Shown here: positions 30,849-40,853 of the stretch, piece by piece | Position numbering within the stretch: position 1 is the stretch's first letter | Layout of the letters: each line of letters begins with the position of its first letter | Assembly: GCF_004014805.1 (NCBI RefSeq) | Contig: NZ_ATDN01000001.1 | Location: 372,001 to 436,000 of the forward strand | Direction: 5' to 3' | DNA from: Mycolicibacterium elephantis DSM 44368 | GTDB taxonomy: Bacteria; Actinomycetota; Actinomycetes; Mycobacteriales; Mycobacteriaceae | Length of the DNA: 64,000 nucleotides | Notes under the pieces: generated by a model | Databases searched by the model: none | What the model was told of the DNA's origin: nothing | What the model saw: only the letters and a program-made list of their open reading frames with translations | Program-made: the position numbers and the translations under genes

Positions 30849-32774
30849 TCACGCAGTCATGTCGTCGCCGCTGGCCTGTTCCAACAGGCTGCGGCGATAG
30901 GCCTCCATCGCCACCAGATCCCCGAACAGCGCGTGGTACTCGTCGCCCTGCTCGACCGGCGACATGCGCTGCAATTTCGACTTGACCTCGGCGATCTGGC
31001 GTCCCACCCACACTTCCTGCAGCCGGGCCAGCACCCCACCGATGTAGCGCGGCAGGCGCTCGTCGTCGTCGACGTTGATGGCCTCCACGCCGAGCTCGTT
31101 GACCAGGCTCGCCGCGGCCGGGGCCGCGGTCTTGTCGCGGACCGTCTCGATCCACTGTGCGCCCGACAGCCCCGCAGAGGTGCCGCCGGCGGCCCCGATT
31201 GCCGCCCGCACCGCCGCGTAGCCGGGATGGGTGAAGCTCTCCACGGTCAGCGAGTCGAACACCGGGCCGGCCAGCGCCGGGTACTGAAGCGCTGCCTTGA
31301 GCGCCTCGCGCTGCGGCCACAGGGTGGGGTCGTTGGGATCGGGCCGCGCGGTTGCTGTCGGCTGGGCCGCTGCGCGTCGCGGCGGCGGTTCGGCCACGGC
31401 GCCGCGGCGGCGTCCGCGGTCGGGCATGCCGCGCTTCTGGGCCTCCTCGCGCACCCGCGACAGCACCTGGCCTTCGTCGCTCCATCCCGTCCAGCCGGCC
31501 AGCCGGCGCGCGTACTCGTCGCGCAGCGCGTAGTCGCGGATCCTGGCCACCAACGGCACGCACTGGCGCAGCGCGTCGACCTGGGCCTGCGGGTCGTTGT
31601 CGAGCACGTCACCGCCGGGGATCAGGTTGCGGATGGCGAATTCGAACATCGGGATGCGCCGGGCCACCAGGTCCCGCAGCGCCTTGTCGCCGGATTTCAG
31701 CCGCAGATCGCACGGGTCCATCCCGTCGGAAGCGATTGCCACGAAGGACTTTCCGGCGACCTGCTGATCGCCGTCGAACGCCTTCAGCGCCGCCGCCTGG
31801 CCGGCCTCGTCGCCGTCGAAGACGAAGATCAGCTCGCCGCGGTACCAGTTGTCGTCCATCATCAACCGGCGCAGCAGCGCCAGGTGCCCGTCGCCGAACG
31901 CGGTGCCGCAGGAGGCCACCGCGGTGGTCTCGTTGGCCAGGTGCATGGCCATCACGTCGGTGTAGCCCTCGACGACGACGGCGCGGTGCGATTTGGCGAT
32001 GTCGCGTTTGGCCAAATCCAGCCCGAACAGCACCGAGGACTTCTTGTACAGCACGGTCTCGGGGGTGTTGACGTACTTGGCTTCCATCGGGTCGTCGTCG
32101 AAGATCCGGCGGGCGCCGAACCCGATCACCTCACCGCTGCTGGCCCGGATCGGCCACAGCAGCCTGCGGTGGAACCGGTCCATCGGGCCGCGGCGGCCCT
32201 CCCGCGACAGCCCGGCGGCTTCGAGTTCCTTGAACTCAAAGCCCTTGCGCAGCAGGTGCTTTGTCAACGTATCCCAGCCCGACGGGGCGAACCCGCAGCC
32301 GAACCGGGCGGCGGCCTCGGCGTCGAAGTTGCGGTCGAGCAGGAACTGGCGTGCCGGGGCGGCCTCCTCGGACTGCAGCGCCTGGCCGTAGAACTCCTGG
32401 GCGGCGCTGTTGGCCGCGAGCAGCCGGCTGCGGCTGCCGCGGTCGCGCTGCACGTTGGTCGCCGAGGCGCCGGAGTAGGTGATCGTGTAGCCGACGCGGT
32501 CGGCGAGCAGTTCGACCGACTCGACGAAGCTGACGTGCTCGATCTTCTGGATGAACGCGTAGACGTCGCCGCCCTCGCCGCAGCCGAAGCAGTGGAAGTG
32601 GCCGTGGTTGGGGCGAACGTGAAACGACGGCGTCTTCTCGTCGTGGAACGGGCACAGCCCCTTCATCGAGTCCGCGCCCGCCCGGCGCAGCTGCACGTAG
32701 TCGCCGACCACGTCCTCGATCCGAATGCGTTCACGAATGGCCGCGATGTCACGATCGGGAATGCGGCCTGCCAC
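30849..32774 (-). CDS. dnaG: DNA primase
   Basis: 641 residues. N-terminal CHC2 zinc finger (KGLCPFHDEKTPSFHVRPNH with HCFGCGEGGD), Toprim core with VVVEGYTDVMAMHLAN and the acidic FVFDGDEAG, and a C-terminal helicase-interaction domain ending EQASGDDMTA. It makes RNA primers at the replication fork. I prefer the GTG at 32774 (MAGRIPDRDIAAI) over that at 32780, because TAGACT at 32786-32781 is a -10 box that would place the transcript start on this GTG, making it leaderless. Follows dgt in the same direction. Confidence 0.95.
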   Translation of the reverse strand: MAGRIPDRDIAAIRERIRIEDVVGDYVQLRRAGADSMKGLCPFHDEKTPSFHVRPNHGHFHCFGCGEGGDVYAFIQKIEHVSFVESVELLADRVGYTITYSGASATNVQRDRGSRSRLLAANSAAQEFYGQALQSEEAAPARQFLLDRNFDAEAAARFGCGFAPSGWDTLTKHLLRKGFEFKELEAAGLSREGRRGPMDRFHRRLLWPIRASSGEVIGFGARRIFDDDPMEAKYVNTPETVLYKKSSVLFGLDLAKRDIAKSHRAVVVEGYTDVMAMHLANETTAVASCGTAFGDGHLALLRRLMMDDNWYRGELIFVFDGDEAGQAAALKAFDGDQQVAGKSFVAIASDGMDPCDLRLKSGDKALRDLVARRIPMFEFAIRNLIPGGDVLDNDPQAQVDALRQCVPLVARIRDYALRDEYARRLAGWTGWSDEGQVLSRVREEAQKRGMPDRGRRRGAVAEPPPRRAAAQPTATARPDPNDPTLWPQREALKAALQYPALAGPVFDSLTVESFTHPGYAAVRAAIGAAGGTSAGLSGAQWIETVRDKTAAPAAASLVNELGVEAINVDDDERLPRYIGGVLARLQEVWVGRQIAEVKSKLQRMSPVEQGDEYHALFGDLVAMEAYRRSLLEQASGDDMTA

Positions 32775-32814
32775 GGGCACAGTCTAGGCCGAGGGCCTCG
32801 GCGCCCGAGCACCC

Positions 32815-34071
32815 TTATGCGGGTTCCAGACGCTCCAGGCGGCCCTCGGTGTAGGACGCGATCTGGTCGACGATCACCCGGACCCGCGCACCGTCGTCGG
32901 CGGCGTCATTGAACGCCGGGACGAAGATCGGATCCAGCGTCGCGGGGGCGCCCGCGAGCAGCCAGTCCGCGACGCGGTGGATGCGTTCCCGCTGCTGTGC
33001 CTGCAGTTCGAGGTGCCGCGGATCGGACATGATGAACTGCAGCGCGAGGATCTTGAGCACCGCCACCTCGGCGCGCACCAGATCCGGCACGGCCAGATCG
33101 GCGGCGTACCGCACCAGCGGCCCGTGCCCGGCGACCTCCCGGGTGGCCGCGATCGCCGCCGACGCGAACCGTCCGACCAGCTCGCTGGTCAACCGCTTCA
33201 GCGCGACGGACGCACCCAGGGTGCCGTCGTACTTGCCGACGGCGGCGACCACCGGCAGGCTCGACAGCCGCGCCGCCGCTGCCGCCAGGTGGTCGGCGGG
33301 CAGGCCCGCGCCCATCCCGCTGGATTCGCCGAGCCGGGCGAGGACGGCGACCGCGTCGTCGTCGGCCAGCACCCGCATGTCGATGCGCCCGGAGATGACG
33401 CCGTCCTCGACGTCGTGCACCGAGTAGGCGACGTCGTCGGCCCAGTCCATGATCTGGGCCTCCAGACACGGCCGGCGCGCCGGAGCGCCCGACCGGATCC
33501 AGTCGGCGGCCGCGGCGTCGTCCTCGTAGAACCCGAACTTGCGCTGCTGCCCGTCGCGGCGCCACGGATACTTGGTGACGGCGTCCAACGCCGCACGCGT
33601 CAGGTTCAGGCCGGCGCTGTGGTTCTGCGCGTCAAGGGTTTTCGGCTCCAGGCGGGTCAGGATCCTGATGTTCTGGGCGTTGCCCTCGAACCCGCCGTGC
33701 TCGGCGGCGATCTCGGCGAGCGCGCGCTCGCCGTTGTGCCCGTACGGCGGATGACCGATGTCGTGCGCCAGCCCCGCCAGGTCGACGAGATCGGGATCGC
33801 AACCCAGCCCGATGGCCATTCCGCGGCCGATCTGGGCCACCTCCAGCGAATGGGTCAACCGGGTGCGCGGCGTCTCGCTCTGGCGGGGCCCGACGACCTG
33901 GGTCTTGTCGGCCAGCCGGCGCAGCGCCGCGCTGTGCAGCACGCGGGCCCGGTCGCGGGCGAAGTCGGTGCGGTGCTCGGTGTCAGTGCCCGGCAGCCCG
34001 GCAGCCTTGGGCGGTTCGACCACCCGCCGCTCTCGGTCGAACTCGTTGTACGGATCGGAATTCGCTGCCAC
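32815..34071 (-). CDS. dgt: Deoxyguanosinetriphosphate triphosphohydrolase
   Basis: 418 residues from the GTG at 34071. HD-superfamily metal site: [15 protein letters not shown] (first His) and [18 protein letters not shown] (HD pair), then [19 protein letters not shown] (distal Asp). It hydrolyses dNTPs to nucleosides and triphosphate, lowering or balancing dNTP pools. A CAGACT box just upstream suggests a leaderless or short-leader transcript. Gene order dgt-dnaG is conserved in mycobacteria. It is divergent from the TPM-domain gene. Confidence 0.93.
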   Translation of the reverse strand: MAANSDPYNEFDRERRVVEPPKAAGLPGTDTEHRTDFARDRARVLHSAALRRLADKTQVVGPRQSETPRTRLTHSLEVAQIGRGMAIGLGCDPDLVDLAGLAHDIGHPPYGHNGERALAEIAAEHGGFEGNAQNIRILTRLEPKTLDAQNHSAGLNLTRAALDAVTKYPWRRDGQQRKFGFYEDDAAAADWIRSGAPARRPCLEAQIMDWADDVAYSVHDVEDGVISGRIDMRVLADDDAVAVLARLGESSGMGAGLPADHLAAAAARLSSLPVVAAVGKYDGTLGASVALKRLTSELVGRFASAAIAATREVAGHGPLVRYAADLAVPDLVRAEVAVLKILALQFIMSDPRHLELQAQQRERIHRVADWLLAGAPATLDPIFVPAFNDAADDGARVRVIVDQIASYTEGRLERLEPA

Positions 34072-34143
34072 CGGACCACAGTCTGCCAGCCGTGTTGGCG
34101 GGTAGGGCGTGGTCGGGTCGCGCGCCGCATTACATTGGCGATC

Positions 34144-36120
34144 ATGCGCCTCGCCCGTCTGCTCAGCCTCGTGTTCACGGTGCTCGTCGCCGGTGTCCTT
34201 CTGGCGCCGAGCAGCGCCGCCGAACCGCCGTTCCGGGTGCCGGGGTACGTCACCGACCGCGCCGGGGCGTTGTCGCCCGACCAGCGCGCCCAGGTCGAGA
34301 GCGCCGTCGAGCAGCTCTACACCGACAAACGCATCCGGTTGTGGGTGGTCTATGTCGACAGCTTCAACCAGAGCCCGGTGCGGTGGGCGCGAACCACCAT
34401 GCAGCTCAGTGACTTCGGCGACCGGGATGCGTTGCTGGCGGTCGCCACGGGCGAACGCGCATACGCGTTTCAGGTGTCGTCGGCGGTGATGGACCAGTCG
34501 GACGCGGCGGCGCTGCAGCGCGACGACATCGAACCGGCCCTGCGCCGCAACGACTGGGCCGGGGCGGCGCTCGCGGCGGCCACCGGGCTGAACACGGCGT
34601 CGGAAAGCGGGATCGGCTGGGTTCCGGTGCTGGTGGTGCTGGCGGTCATCGCCGTCGCGGTGCTGGCGTTGTGGCTGTGGAGCAAACGCCGACGGCGCAA
34701 GCGCCGAGAGGCCGAGTTCGCGGCGGCCCGCCGGGTGGACCCGACGGATCCGAACGCGTTGGCGGCGGTGTCGCTGGACGCCCTCGACGACCTGTCTCGG
34801 TCGATGGTCGTCGAGGTCGACAACGCGGTGCGCACCAGCGAACACGAACTGGATCTGGCCGTCGAAGAGTTCGGGCAGGAGCAGACCGCACCGTTCGCGG
34901 AGGCGGTGCGCAACGCGAAAACCACTCTGACGCAAGCGTTCAACGTCCGCCAGCAGCTCGACGACGCGATCCCGGAGACGCCTGCGCAACGTCGGGACCT
35001 GTTGACCCGCGTGGTGGTGGCGGCCGCCAAGGCCGATCGTGAACTCGACGCGCGAAAGGAGGAGTTCGCGCGGCTGCGCGACCTCGTGATCAACGCGCCG
35101 GCACGGCTGAACAAGATGACCCAGCAGCTCGTCGACATCACCGCCCGGATCGAGCCGTCGCAGCAGAAGCTGGCCGAACTGCACAACGAGTTCGACGCCG
35201 CCGCGCTGACGTCCGTTGCCGACAACGTCGACACCGCCAAGGAGTTGCTGGAGTTCGCCGACCGCAACATCGGCCGGGCGCGCGAGCTGGCCGAGCGGCC
35301 CGTGGCGGGCCGGCAAACCGAGCTCGTCGAGAGTGTGCGGGCGGGGGAATCGGCGTTGGGGCAGGCCAATTCGTTGCTGGACGCGGTGGACAGCGCGGCC
35401 AGCGACATCCGGCGCGCGGCGGCGGGGTTACCTGCCGCGATCGAGGACATCAAGGCCGGCATCGCGCAGGCGGGTGCGCTGCTGGCGCAGGGCTCGGTGC
35501 CCCAGGCCGACCAGCTGACGGCGGCCAGGGACGCCGCGGCGGCCGCCGTCGCTGCCGCGGAACGCGCCGGAACGGTGGATCCGCTCGGCACCTTCACCGA
35601 GTTGACCAAGGCCGATGCCGACCTGGATCGGCTGCTGGCCGCCGTCGAACAGGAACGGGAGGCCGCCGAACGACTCAACCGCGCGCTGGAGGAGGCGTTG
35701 TTCACCGCGCGGTCGCGGGTGCGGTCGGTGTCGGACTTCATCGACACCCGCCGCGGCACCATCGGTCCGGAGGCGCGCACACGTCTGGCGGAGGCGGTGC
35801 GGCAGATCGGCGCCGCGGAGGCCAAGCGGTCGACCGATCCCGCTGAGGCGATCGCGCACGCCAACGGCGCGGCGATGCTGGCCGCTCAGGCGCAGGCGCT
35901 GGCCAACGCCGACGTCGAGCAGGCGCGGCGCAGCTACATGGGTGGCCCGTACGGCGGTGGCGGCGGAAACATGGGCGCGGTCATCGGCGGGATCCTCATC
36001 GGCAACATGCTGGGCGGCGCGATGCGGGGCGGCTTCGGTGGCTTCGGCGGGGGCGGGTTCAGCCCCGGTTCGTTCGGAGGCTCGGGCGGCGGCTTCTCCG
36101 GCGGCGGCGGCCGCTTCTAG
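34144..36120 (+). CDS. TPM-domain (YgcG-like) membrane protein with coiled coils
   Basis: 658 residues (Rv2345-type). A signal peptide ([20 protein letters not shown]) is followed by the TPM domain (about 30-150: [27 protein letters not shown]). One TM helix at about 160-180 ([18 protein letters not shown]) leads to a basic stop-transfer, and long coiled coils span about 210-580. The tail is extremely Gly-rich (about 600-658). The TPM domain should lie outside and the coiled coil inside the cytoplasm. Function unknown; TPM proteins have been linked to membrane protein complexes. Confidence 0.85.
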   Translation: MRLARLLSLVFTVLVAGVLLAPSSAAEPPFRVPGYVTDRAGALSPDQRAQVESAVEQLYTDKRIRLWVVYVDSFNQSPVRWARTTMQLSDFGDRDALLAVATGERAYAFQVSSAVMDQSDAAALQRDDIEPALRRNDWAGAALAAATGLNTASESGIGWVPVLVVLAVIAVAVLALWLWSKRRRRKRREAEFAAARRVDPTDPNALAAVSLDALDDLSRSMVVEVDNAVRTSEHELDLAVEEFGQEQTAPFAEAVRNAKTTLTQAFNVRQQLDDAIPETPAQRRDLLTRVVVAAAKADRELDARKEEFARLRDLVINAPARLNKMTQQLVDITARIEPSQQKLAELHNEFDAAALTSVADNVDTAKELLEFADRNIGRARELAERPVAGRQTELVESVRAGESALGQANSLLDAVDSAASDIRRAAAGLPAAIEDIKAGIAQAGALLAQGSVPQADQLTAARDAAAAAVAAAERAGTVDPLGTFTELTKADADLDRLLAAVEQEREAAERLNRALEEALFTARSRVRSVSDFIDTRRGTIGPEARTRLAEAVRQIGAAEAKRSTDPAEAIAHANGAAMLAAQAQALANADVEQARRSYMGGPYGGGGGNMGAVIGGILIGNMLGGAMRGGFGGFGGGGFSPGSFGGSGGGFSGGGGRF

Positions 36121-36140
36121 GGTCACCTTGGGTCACCTTG
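36121..36140 (+). repeat. 10-bp tandem duplication GGTCACCTTG x2
   Basis: GGTCACCTTG occurs twice in tandem right after the stop of the TPM gene and abuts the palindromic element that follows. A small tandem duplication with no evident role. Confidence 0.6.
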
Positions 36141-36208
36141 GCCGCGAGCGTGCGTGTCTGAGGGCGACACGCCGGAGAAATCCGCGAGTTTACGCACGCT
36201 CACGCGGC
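36141..36208. repeat. Intergenic palindromic repeat, copy A
   Basis: The ends are inverted repeats: GCCGCGAGCGTGCGT (36141-36155) against ACGCACGCTC-ac-GCGGC (36192-36208). The interior (GTCTGAGGGCGACACGCCG, then CGCGAGTTTACG) is shared, in opposite orientation, with copy B at 37177-37239. It lies between the convergent TPM and DUF559 genes and overlaps the last codons of the latter, so it may also terminate transcription. Confidence 0.7.
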
Positions 36209-37087
36209 CCGCGCCCGCCGCAACTCGGTCTCGATACGCCGCAGCATCTCCCACGGCCGATGCCTCACGTCGTCGAACACCACCGACAGCACACTCCAGC
36301 CGACCTCCTGCAGGGCAGCCCGCTTCAAGCGGTCCCGCCGGAACTGGTCCTGGTCGCTGTGCCAATCGAACCCGTCGTACTCGACGGCGAGCCTGCACTC
36401 GGGCCACGCGAAATCGACTCGCCACGTTCTGAAATCGCGGTCGACGATCTCGTACTGCAGCTCCGTCGGCGCCAGCCCGCCGTCGATCATGACCAGCCGC
36501 GCCTCGCTCTCCATCGGCGACTCGGCCTCGGCCCGTGCGAGCGGGATCAGTTCGCGCACAGCCACAATGCCGCGCCTGCCCGCTTGCTGCGCGGCCGCGA
36601 CACGCAGCTGACGCCCATCACATGTGCCGCTGCGCAGGGCGGCGTCGAGCGTGGCCAACGCCCGGGGACGGCGTAGGCCGCGAGCGACCTCGACGGCCGT
36701 CCACGCCGGCGTGGTTGCGGGTCGGCCGTCGACCACACACAGCGGCGCGCCTTCGAGCCGATGTACGAACAACCCGTCGGAGTTCCGCAACTGATGACCT
36801 TCTGGGTTGAGCACGTGAAGGTCGATGACTCCTTCGGTGTCGAATCCGTATGCGGCCGCGGCGGTTCCGAGGCAGGTCGCGACCGGCTCCCCGGCACGGA
36901 GATCCAGGCCGGCCAGCCGGATCAGGGTGTCGGGCTCGTCGCGGCTGTAGACGCCGGGCCAGACCTTCATCAGTTCACCGGTGCGAATCTTGGCGTCGAG
37001 GCGGCTGCGCCCCATCGTCGCCAACAGTTGAGCTGTGGTGACGACGCCGTCCTGGGTGTCGAAGAGCGCCGCGATATCGCCAGTCAT
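36200..37087 (-). CDS. DUF559 (PD-(D/E)xK-like) protein with AbiEi-type N-terminal domain
   Basis: 295 residues from ATG 37087; the frame is open further upstream, but that part overlaps palindromic copy B. The N-terminus (about 1-60: TGDIAALFDTQDGVVTTAQL, GVYSRDEPDTL) resembles the winged-helix AbiEi-like domain. The C-terminus (about 215-290) is the Vsr/DUF559 endonuclease-like fold with WRVDFAWPECRLAVEYDGFD and HSDQDQFRRDRLKRAALQEV. The family is abundant in mycobacteria, often in multiple copies; role unproven. It is flanked on both sides by the inverted palindromic repeat. Confidence 0.8.
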   Translation of the reverse strand: MTGDIAALFDTQDGVVTTAQLLATMGRSRLDAKIRTGELMKVWPGVYSRDEPDTLIRLAGLDLRAGEPVATCLGTAAAAYGFDTEGVIDLHVLNPEGHQLRNSDGLFVHRLEGAPLCVVDGRPATTPAWTAVEVARGLRRPRALATLDAALRSGTCDGRQLRVAAAQQAGRRGIVAVRELIPLARAEAESPMESEARLVMIDGGLAPTELQYEIVDRDFRTWRVDFAWPECRLAVEYDGFDWHSDQDQFRRDRLKRAALQEVGWSVLSVVFDDVRHRPWEMLRRIETELRRARAA

Positions 37088-37176
37088 GGCGATGATCCTC
37101 AGCGCTCGGCGGGCCGGCGCCGCGCACTTGTGGGCCCAGTTGTGGATGAATGTCCGGTTGGGGACAACGACGCTGG

Positions 37177-37239
37177 GCCGCGAGCGTGCGTAAACTCGCA
37201 AAGTTTCTCGGCGTGTCGCCCTCAGACACGCACGCTCGC
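37177..37239. repeat. Intergenic palindromic repeat, copy B
   Basis: GGCCGCGAGCGTGCGTAAAC (from 37176) and GACACGCACGCTCGCC (to 37240) are inverted ends. The element is near-identical to the reverse complement of copy A (shared CGGCGTGTCGCCCTCAGACA). It lies between glyS (ending at 37250) and the DUF559 start. Confidence 0.7.
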
Positions 37240-37249
37240 CACAGTGGTG

Positions 37250-38644
37250 CTAGCAGCCTTTGAGGCGGGCGGCCAAATAGTCGCTGACGGTGTCGAGCGC
37301 GACGCGGTCCTGGGTCATCGAGTCGCGTTCGCGGATGGTCACGGCCTGGTCCTCGAGCGTGTCGAAGTCGACCGTCACGCAGAACGGCGTACCGATCTCG
37401 TCCTGGCGGCGATAGCGCCTGCCGATCGCACCGGCGTCGTCGAACTCGACGTTCCAGCACTTGCGCAGTTCGGCGGCGAGGTCGCGCGCCTTCGGCGACA
37501 GATCGGCATGCCGCGAGAGCGGCAGCACCGCGGCCTTGACCGGCGCCAGCCGCGCATCCAGCCGCAGCACCGTGCGCTTGTCCACCCCGCCCTTGGCGTT
37601 GGGTGCCTCGTCCTCGGCGTACGCGTCGATGAGGAACGCCATGAACGAGCGGGTCAGACCCGCTGCGGGTTCGATGACATACGGCACGTAGCGGGTGTCG
37701 CTGGCCTGGTCGTAGAACGACAGGTCGACGCCGGAATGCTTGCTGTGCGTGGACAAGTCGAAGTCGGTGCGGTTGGCCACGCCCTCCAGCTCACCCCACG
37801 GGTTGCCGGCGAAGCCGAATTTGTACTCGATGTCGACCGTGCGTTCGGCGTAGTGCGACAACTTCTCCTTGGGATGCTCGTAGAGCCGCAGGTTGTCGCG
37901 GTCGATTCCCAGATCGACATACCACTGCAGCCGTTCGTCGATCCAGTACTGGTGCCACTCGCGGGCCGTCGACGGCTCGACGAAGAACTCCATCTCCATC
38001 TGCTCGAACTCTCGGGTCCGGAAGATGAAGTTGCCGGGCGTGATCTCGTTGCGAAAGCTCTTGCCGGTCTGGGCGATTCCGAACGGCGGCTTCTTCCGCG
38101 CTGTCGTCACCACGTTGGCGAAGTTGACGAAGATGCCCTGCGCGGTCTCGGGCCGCAGGTAGTGCAAGCCCTCCTCGGTCTCGATCGGGCCGAGGTAGGT
38201 CTTGAGCATCATGTTGAAGTCACGCGGTTCGGTCCACTGCCCCTTGGTGCCGCAGTCCGGGCAGGCGATCTCCGACATGGGCACCGAATCGGGGTCGTCG
38301 ATGCCCTTCTTCTCCGCGTACGCCTCCTGCAGGTGGTCCTGTCGGTGTCGCTTGTGGCAGTTGAGGCACTCCACCAGCGGGTCGTTGAACACGTCGACGT
38401 GGCCGGACGCCACCCACACCTCGCGCGGCAGGATGATCGCGCTGTCGAGGCCGACCACGTCCTCGCGCGCGGTGACCACCGAGCGCCACCACTGCCGCTT
38501 GATGTTCTCCTTCAGCTCCACGCCGAGCGGGCCGAAATCCCACGCCGAGCGGGTTCCGCCGTAGATCTCGCCCGACTGAAAGACGAGGCCGCGACGCTTG
38601 GCGAGGTTTGCGACCGTATCGATGATCGAAGAAGTGGGAGCCAC
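37250..38644 (-). CDS. glyS: Glycyl-tRNA synthetase
   Basis: 464 residues, the dimeric class II GlyRS type, from the GTG at 38644. Motifs: [20 protein letters not shown] at the start, [35 protein letters not shown] (motif 2) and [18 protein letters not shown] (motif 3), then a C-terminal anticodon-binding domain with [20 protein letters not shown]. It charges tRNA-Gly. It is divergent from smtB-zur; a zinc-sensing operator lies within the 70-bp gap. Confidence 0.96.
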   Translation of the reverse strand: MAPTSSIIDTVANLAKRRGLVFQSGEIYGGTRSAWDFGPLGVELKENIKRQWWRSVVTAREDVVGLDSAIILPREVWVASGHVDVFNDPLVECLNCHKRHRQDHLQEAYAEKKGIDDPDSVPMSEIACPDCGTKGQWTEPRDFNMMLKTYLGPIETEEGLHYLRPETAQGIFVNFANVVTTARKKPPFGIAQTGKSFRNEITPGNFIFRTREFEQMEMEFFVEPSTAREWHQYWIDERLQWYVDLGIDRDNLRLYEHPKEKLSHYAERTVDIEYKFGFAGNPWGELEGVANRTDFDLSTHSKHSGVDLSFYDQASDTRYVPYVIEPAAGLTRSFMAFLIDAYAEDEAPNAKGGVDKRTVLRLDARLAPVKAAVLPLSRHADLSPKARDLAAELRKCWNVEFDDAGAIGRRYRRQDEIGTPFCVTVDFDTLEDQAVTIRERDSMTQDRVALDTVSDYLAARLKGC

Positions 38645-38677
38645 GGGCACACAGCCTAGCGACCCGTGCGCAGCGCG

Positions 38678-38705
38678 TTGACATGCGTGACCGCGCATGT
38701 ATGGT
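38678..38705 (+). promoter_or_regulatory. smtB-zur promoter with ArsR-type palindrome
   Basis: TTGACA (38678-38683) and TATGGT (38700-38705) at 16-bp spacing form the promoter. Between and over them ACATGCG (38681-38687) and CGCATGT (38694-38700) are perfect inverted repeats with a 6-nt spacer. This is the placement of an SmtB operator, released when zinc binds the repressor. The predicted start is only 2-4 nt from the smtB ATG, so the mRNA is nearly leaderless. Confidence 0.7.
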
Positions 38706-38714
38706 GGCAGCATA

Positions 38715-39113
38715 ATGAAAACCGTTTCCACTTTGGCCGAAAAGGCCGGGAACGCCGGGTCCGCGCCCGACACCGTCGACGACGCCGCCCACGACCACGG
38801 TGGCGCGCCGCTTCCCGAGTTACCGCCGCGCGACGTGCTGGACACCTCCGGTGACCTGCTGCGCGCGCTGGCCGCACCGGTACGGATCGCGATCGTGCTG
38901 CAGTTGCGCGAGTCGGCCCGCTGCGTGCACGAGCTCGTCGACGCGCTCGGGGTGCCCCAACCGTTGGTCAGCCAGCATCTGCGCATCCTCAAGGCCGCCG
39001 GTGTCGTGGCCGGCGAACGCTCGGGGCGCGAGGTGATGTATCGCCTGGTCGACGATCACCTGGCCGAGATCGTCGTCGCCGCGGTCACCCACGCGGGCGA
39101 GGGCCAGCCATGA
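38715..39113 (+). CDS. smtB: ArsR/SmtB family zinc-responsive repressor
   Basis: 132 residues from ATG 38715. A His-containing N-terminal tail ([11 protein letters not shown]) leads to the ArsR winged helix: [40 protein letters not shown] (recognition helix) and [20 protein letters not shown] (wing and metal-binding alpha5, with Asp/His ligands). It represses its own operon with zur when zinc is low, as known for M. tuberculosis Rv2358. Its stop overlaps the zur ATG (ATGA). Confidence 0.9.
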   Translation: MKTVSTLAEKAGNAGSAPDTVDDAAHDHGGAPLPELPPRDVLDTSGDLLRALAAPVRIAIVLQLRESARCVHELVDALGVPQPLVSQHLRILKAAGVVAGERSGREVMYRLVDDHLAEIVVAAVTHAGEGQP

Positions 39114-39517
39114 CCTCGACGCCGATCCCGACCGGGGTGCGCTCGACGCGGCAGCGCGCCGCGATCGCCGCGCTGCTCGACAAGGTCGACGAGTTCCGCT
39201 CCGCCCAGGAACTGCACGACGAACTGCGCCGGCGCGGCGAAGGCATCGGGCTGACGACGGTCTACCGCACGCTGCAGCAGATGGCCGCCGCCGGCATCGT
39301 CGACACGCTGCGCACCGACACCGGCGAGGCCGTGTACCGGCGCTGCTCAGACGATCACCATCACCACCTGGTGTGCCGGGCATGCGGCGCGACCATCGAG
39401 ATCCAGGGCCGCGATGTGGAAATCTGGGCCGCCGACGTCGCCCGTGAGCACGGATTCTCCGACGTCAGCCACACCATCGAGATATTCGGACGCTGCGGCG
39501 ACTGCTCAGCCGACTAA
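39110..39517 (+). CDS. zur: Zinc uptake regulator Zur (FurB)
   Basis: 135 residues of the Fur family: STRQRAAIAALLDKVDEFRS and GLTTVYRTLQQMAAAGIVDT form the winged helix. Metal sites are visible in the His run DDHHHHLVCRACGA and the C-terminal FGRCGDCSAD (structural zinc, two CxxC). In mycobacteria Zur represses zinc uptake and alternative ribosomal protein genes when zinc is replete. It is coupled to smtB by ATGA and overlaps the convergent next gene by 12 bp. Confidence 0.93.
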   Translation: MTSTPIPTGVRSTRQRAAIAALLDKVDEFRSAQELHDELRRRGEGIGLTTVYRTLQQMAAAGIVDTLRTDTGEAVYRRCSDDHHHHLVCRACGATIEIQGRDVEIWAADVAREHGFSDVSHTIEIFGRCGDCSAD

Positions 39518-39931
39518 CGCACGACGCACGTCGGCGCCGGTGGCCAGCACCATGAGGATCAGGGTGCGCAGCGCGTCGTCGCTGAGGCCCGCGGCGGGAA
39601 AGTTGTAGCGCAGCAACACATCCGCGGCCTTCTTGGAGTTGCGCTTGGCGCCCGCGGCGATCTCCTTGGGTGCGCTCTTGGCGTTCAGCGACACGGTGCC
39701 GAGCAGCGTCTTGTGCGCGTGCTCGGCCACCTTGGCCCGCAGCTTGGCGTCCAACGGCAGATCCCACGCCAGGATCTGGGTCAGCGAAACCATTTCCAGC
39801 CCCTCGGCGATCGTCACCGTTCGCAGCGAGGCCAACGTCTCGTCGTGCTGGACGGTGATTGCGCCGTCCTCCTCCTGATGCACCGGCAGGATCTCCGCGA
39901 GCACCGCGATCAGCCGATCCTGGAGCTCCAT
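39506..39931 (-). CDS. Conserved hypothetical protein (Rv2360c-like)
   Basis: 141 residues from ATG 39931: MELQDRLIAVLAEILPVHQE, then LASLRTVTIAEGLEMVSLTQ and a basic stretch KSAPKEIAAGAKRNSKKAAD. Soluble, mixed alpha/beta, no named domain. Located between zur and uppS in the same order as in M. tuberculosis; it follows uppS by 22 bp, so it may be co-transcribed with it. Confidence 0.72.
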   Translation of the reverse strand: MELQDRLIAVLAEILPVHQEEDGAITVQHDETLASLRTVTIAEGLEMVSLTQILAWDLPLDAKLRAKVAEHAHKTLLGTVSLNAKSAPKEIAAGAKRNSKKAADVLLRYNFPAAGLSDDALRTLILMVLATGADVRRALVG

Positions 39932-39953
39932 CAGGCCCTGCCGCTCAGGTACA

Positions 39954-40853
39954 TCATTCGGCTCGGCCGAAACGTCGGTTGCGTTGCACGTACTCCTCGC
40001 AGGCCGCCCACAGATCGCGGCGATCGTAATCGGGCCACAGCTTGTCCTGGAAGACGAACTCGGCGTAGGCCGCCTGCCACAGCATGAAGTTGCTCGCGCG
40101 CTGCTCGCCCGAGGTCCGGATGAACAGGTCGACATCGGGGATATCGGCGCGGTGCAGATGCTTGGCGAACGTCGCCTCGGTGATCCGCGCCGGGTTGATC
40201 TTGCCCTCCGCCGCCAGCTTGGCCAGCGAACGCGCCGCCTCGACGATCTCGGTGCGGCCGCCGTAGTTCACGCAGTAGTTGATCGTGATGACGTCGTTGT
40301 CCACCGTCATCTGCTCGGCGATGTCGAACTCCTTGATCACGCTGCGCCACATCCGGGGCCGCGAGCCCACCCAGCGCATCCGCACGCCCATGTCGTTGAG
40401 GTTCTCCCGGCGGCGACGCACCACCTCCCGGTTGAAGCCCATCAGGAAGCGCACCTCCTCGGTGCTGCGCTTCCAGTTCTCCGTCGAGAACGCGTACACC
40501 GTGAGGTATTTGATGCCGATTTCGATTGCGCCGCAGGTGATATCGATGAGAACGGCCTCGCCCATCTTGTGCCCCTCGGTGCGATGGAGCCCGCGCTGGG
40601 TGGCCCAGCGGCCGTTTCCGTCCATCACCACGGCGACGTGGTTGGGCACCTGGTCGGCGGGGATCCGCGGTGCGGCCGCCTTCGAGGTGTGCTGCGGCGG
40701 CCGGGCGAACCGGCCGTTGGTGCCCGCCGGGATCTCAGGAAAGACGACGGGCCACGTCGACTTGTCGGGAAACGTCGGGTAGTCGTCAGGCGCCGGGGGC
40801 AGTTGAGGGTAGGTCACCTTGCGCGTCCTTTGCCCGGCCCTCTTCACCGCCAT
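39954..40853 (-). CDS. uppS: Isoprenyl (decaprenyl) diphosphate synthase, cis-type
   Basis: 299 residues. The cis-prenyltransferase signature is [20 protein letters not shown] (Asp of the first substrate site), then [19 protein letters not shown] and the conserved end [20 protein letters not shown] and [12 protein letters not shown]. It extends isoprenyl diphosphate to the lipid carrier used for cell-wall and arabinogalactan synthesis. The start chosen (ATG 40853) matches the length of Rv2361c and overlaps recO by 68 bp; a GTG at 40817 is possible. Confidence 0.92.
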   Translation of the reverse strand: MAVKRAGQRTRKVTYPQLPPAPDDYPTFPDKSTWPVVFPEIPAGTNGRFARPPQHTSKAAAPRIPADQVPNHVAVVMDGNGRWATQRGLHRTEGHKMGEAVLIDITCGAIEIGIKYLTVYAFSTENWKRSTEEVRFLMGFNREVVRRRRENLNDMGVRMRWVGSRPRMWRSVIKEFDIAEQMTVDNDVITINYCVNYGGRTEIVEAARSLAKLAAEGKINPARITEATFAKHLHRADIPDVDLFIRTSGEQRASNFMLWQAAYAEFVFQDKLWPDYDRRDLWAACEEYVQRNRRFGRAE

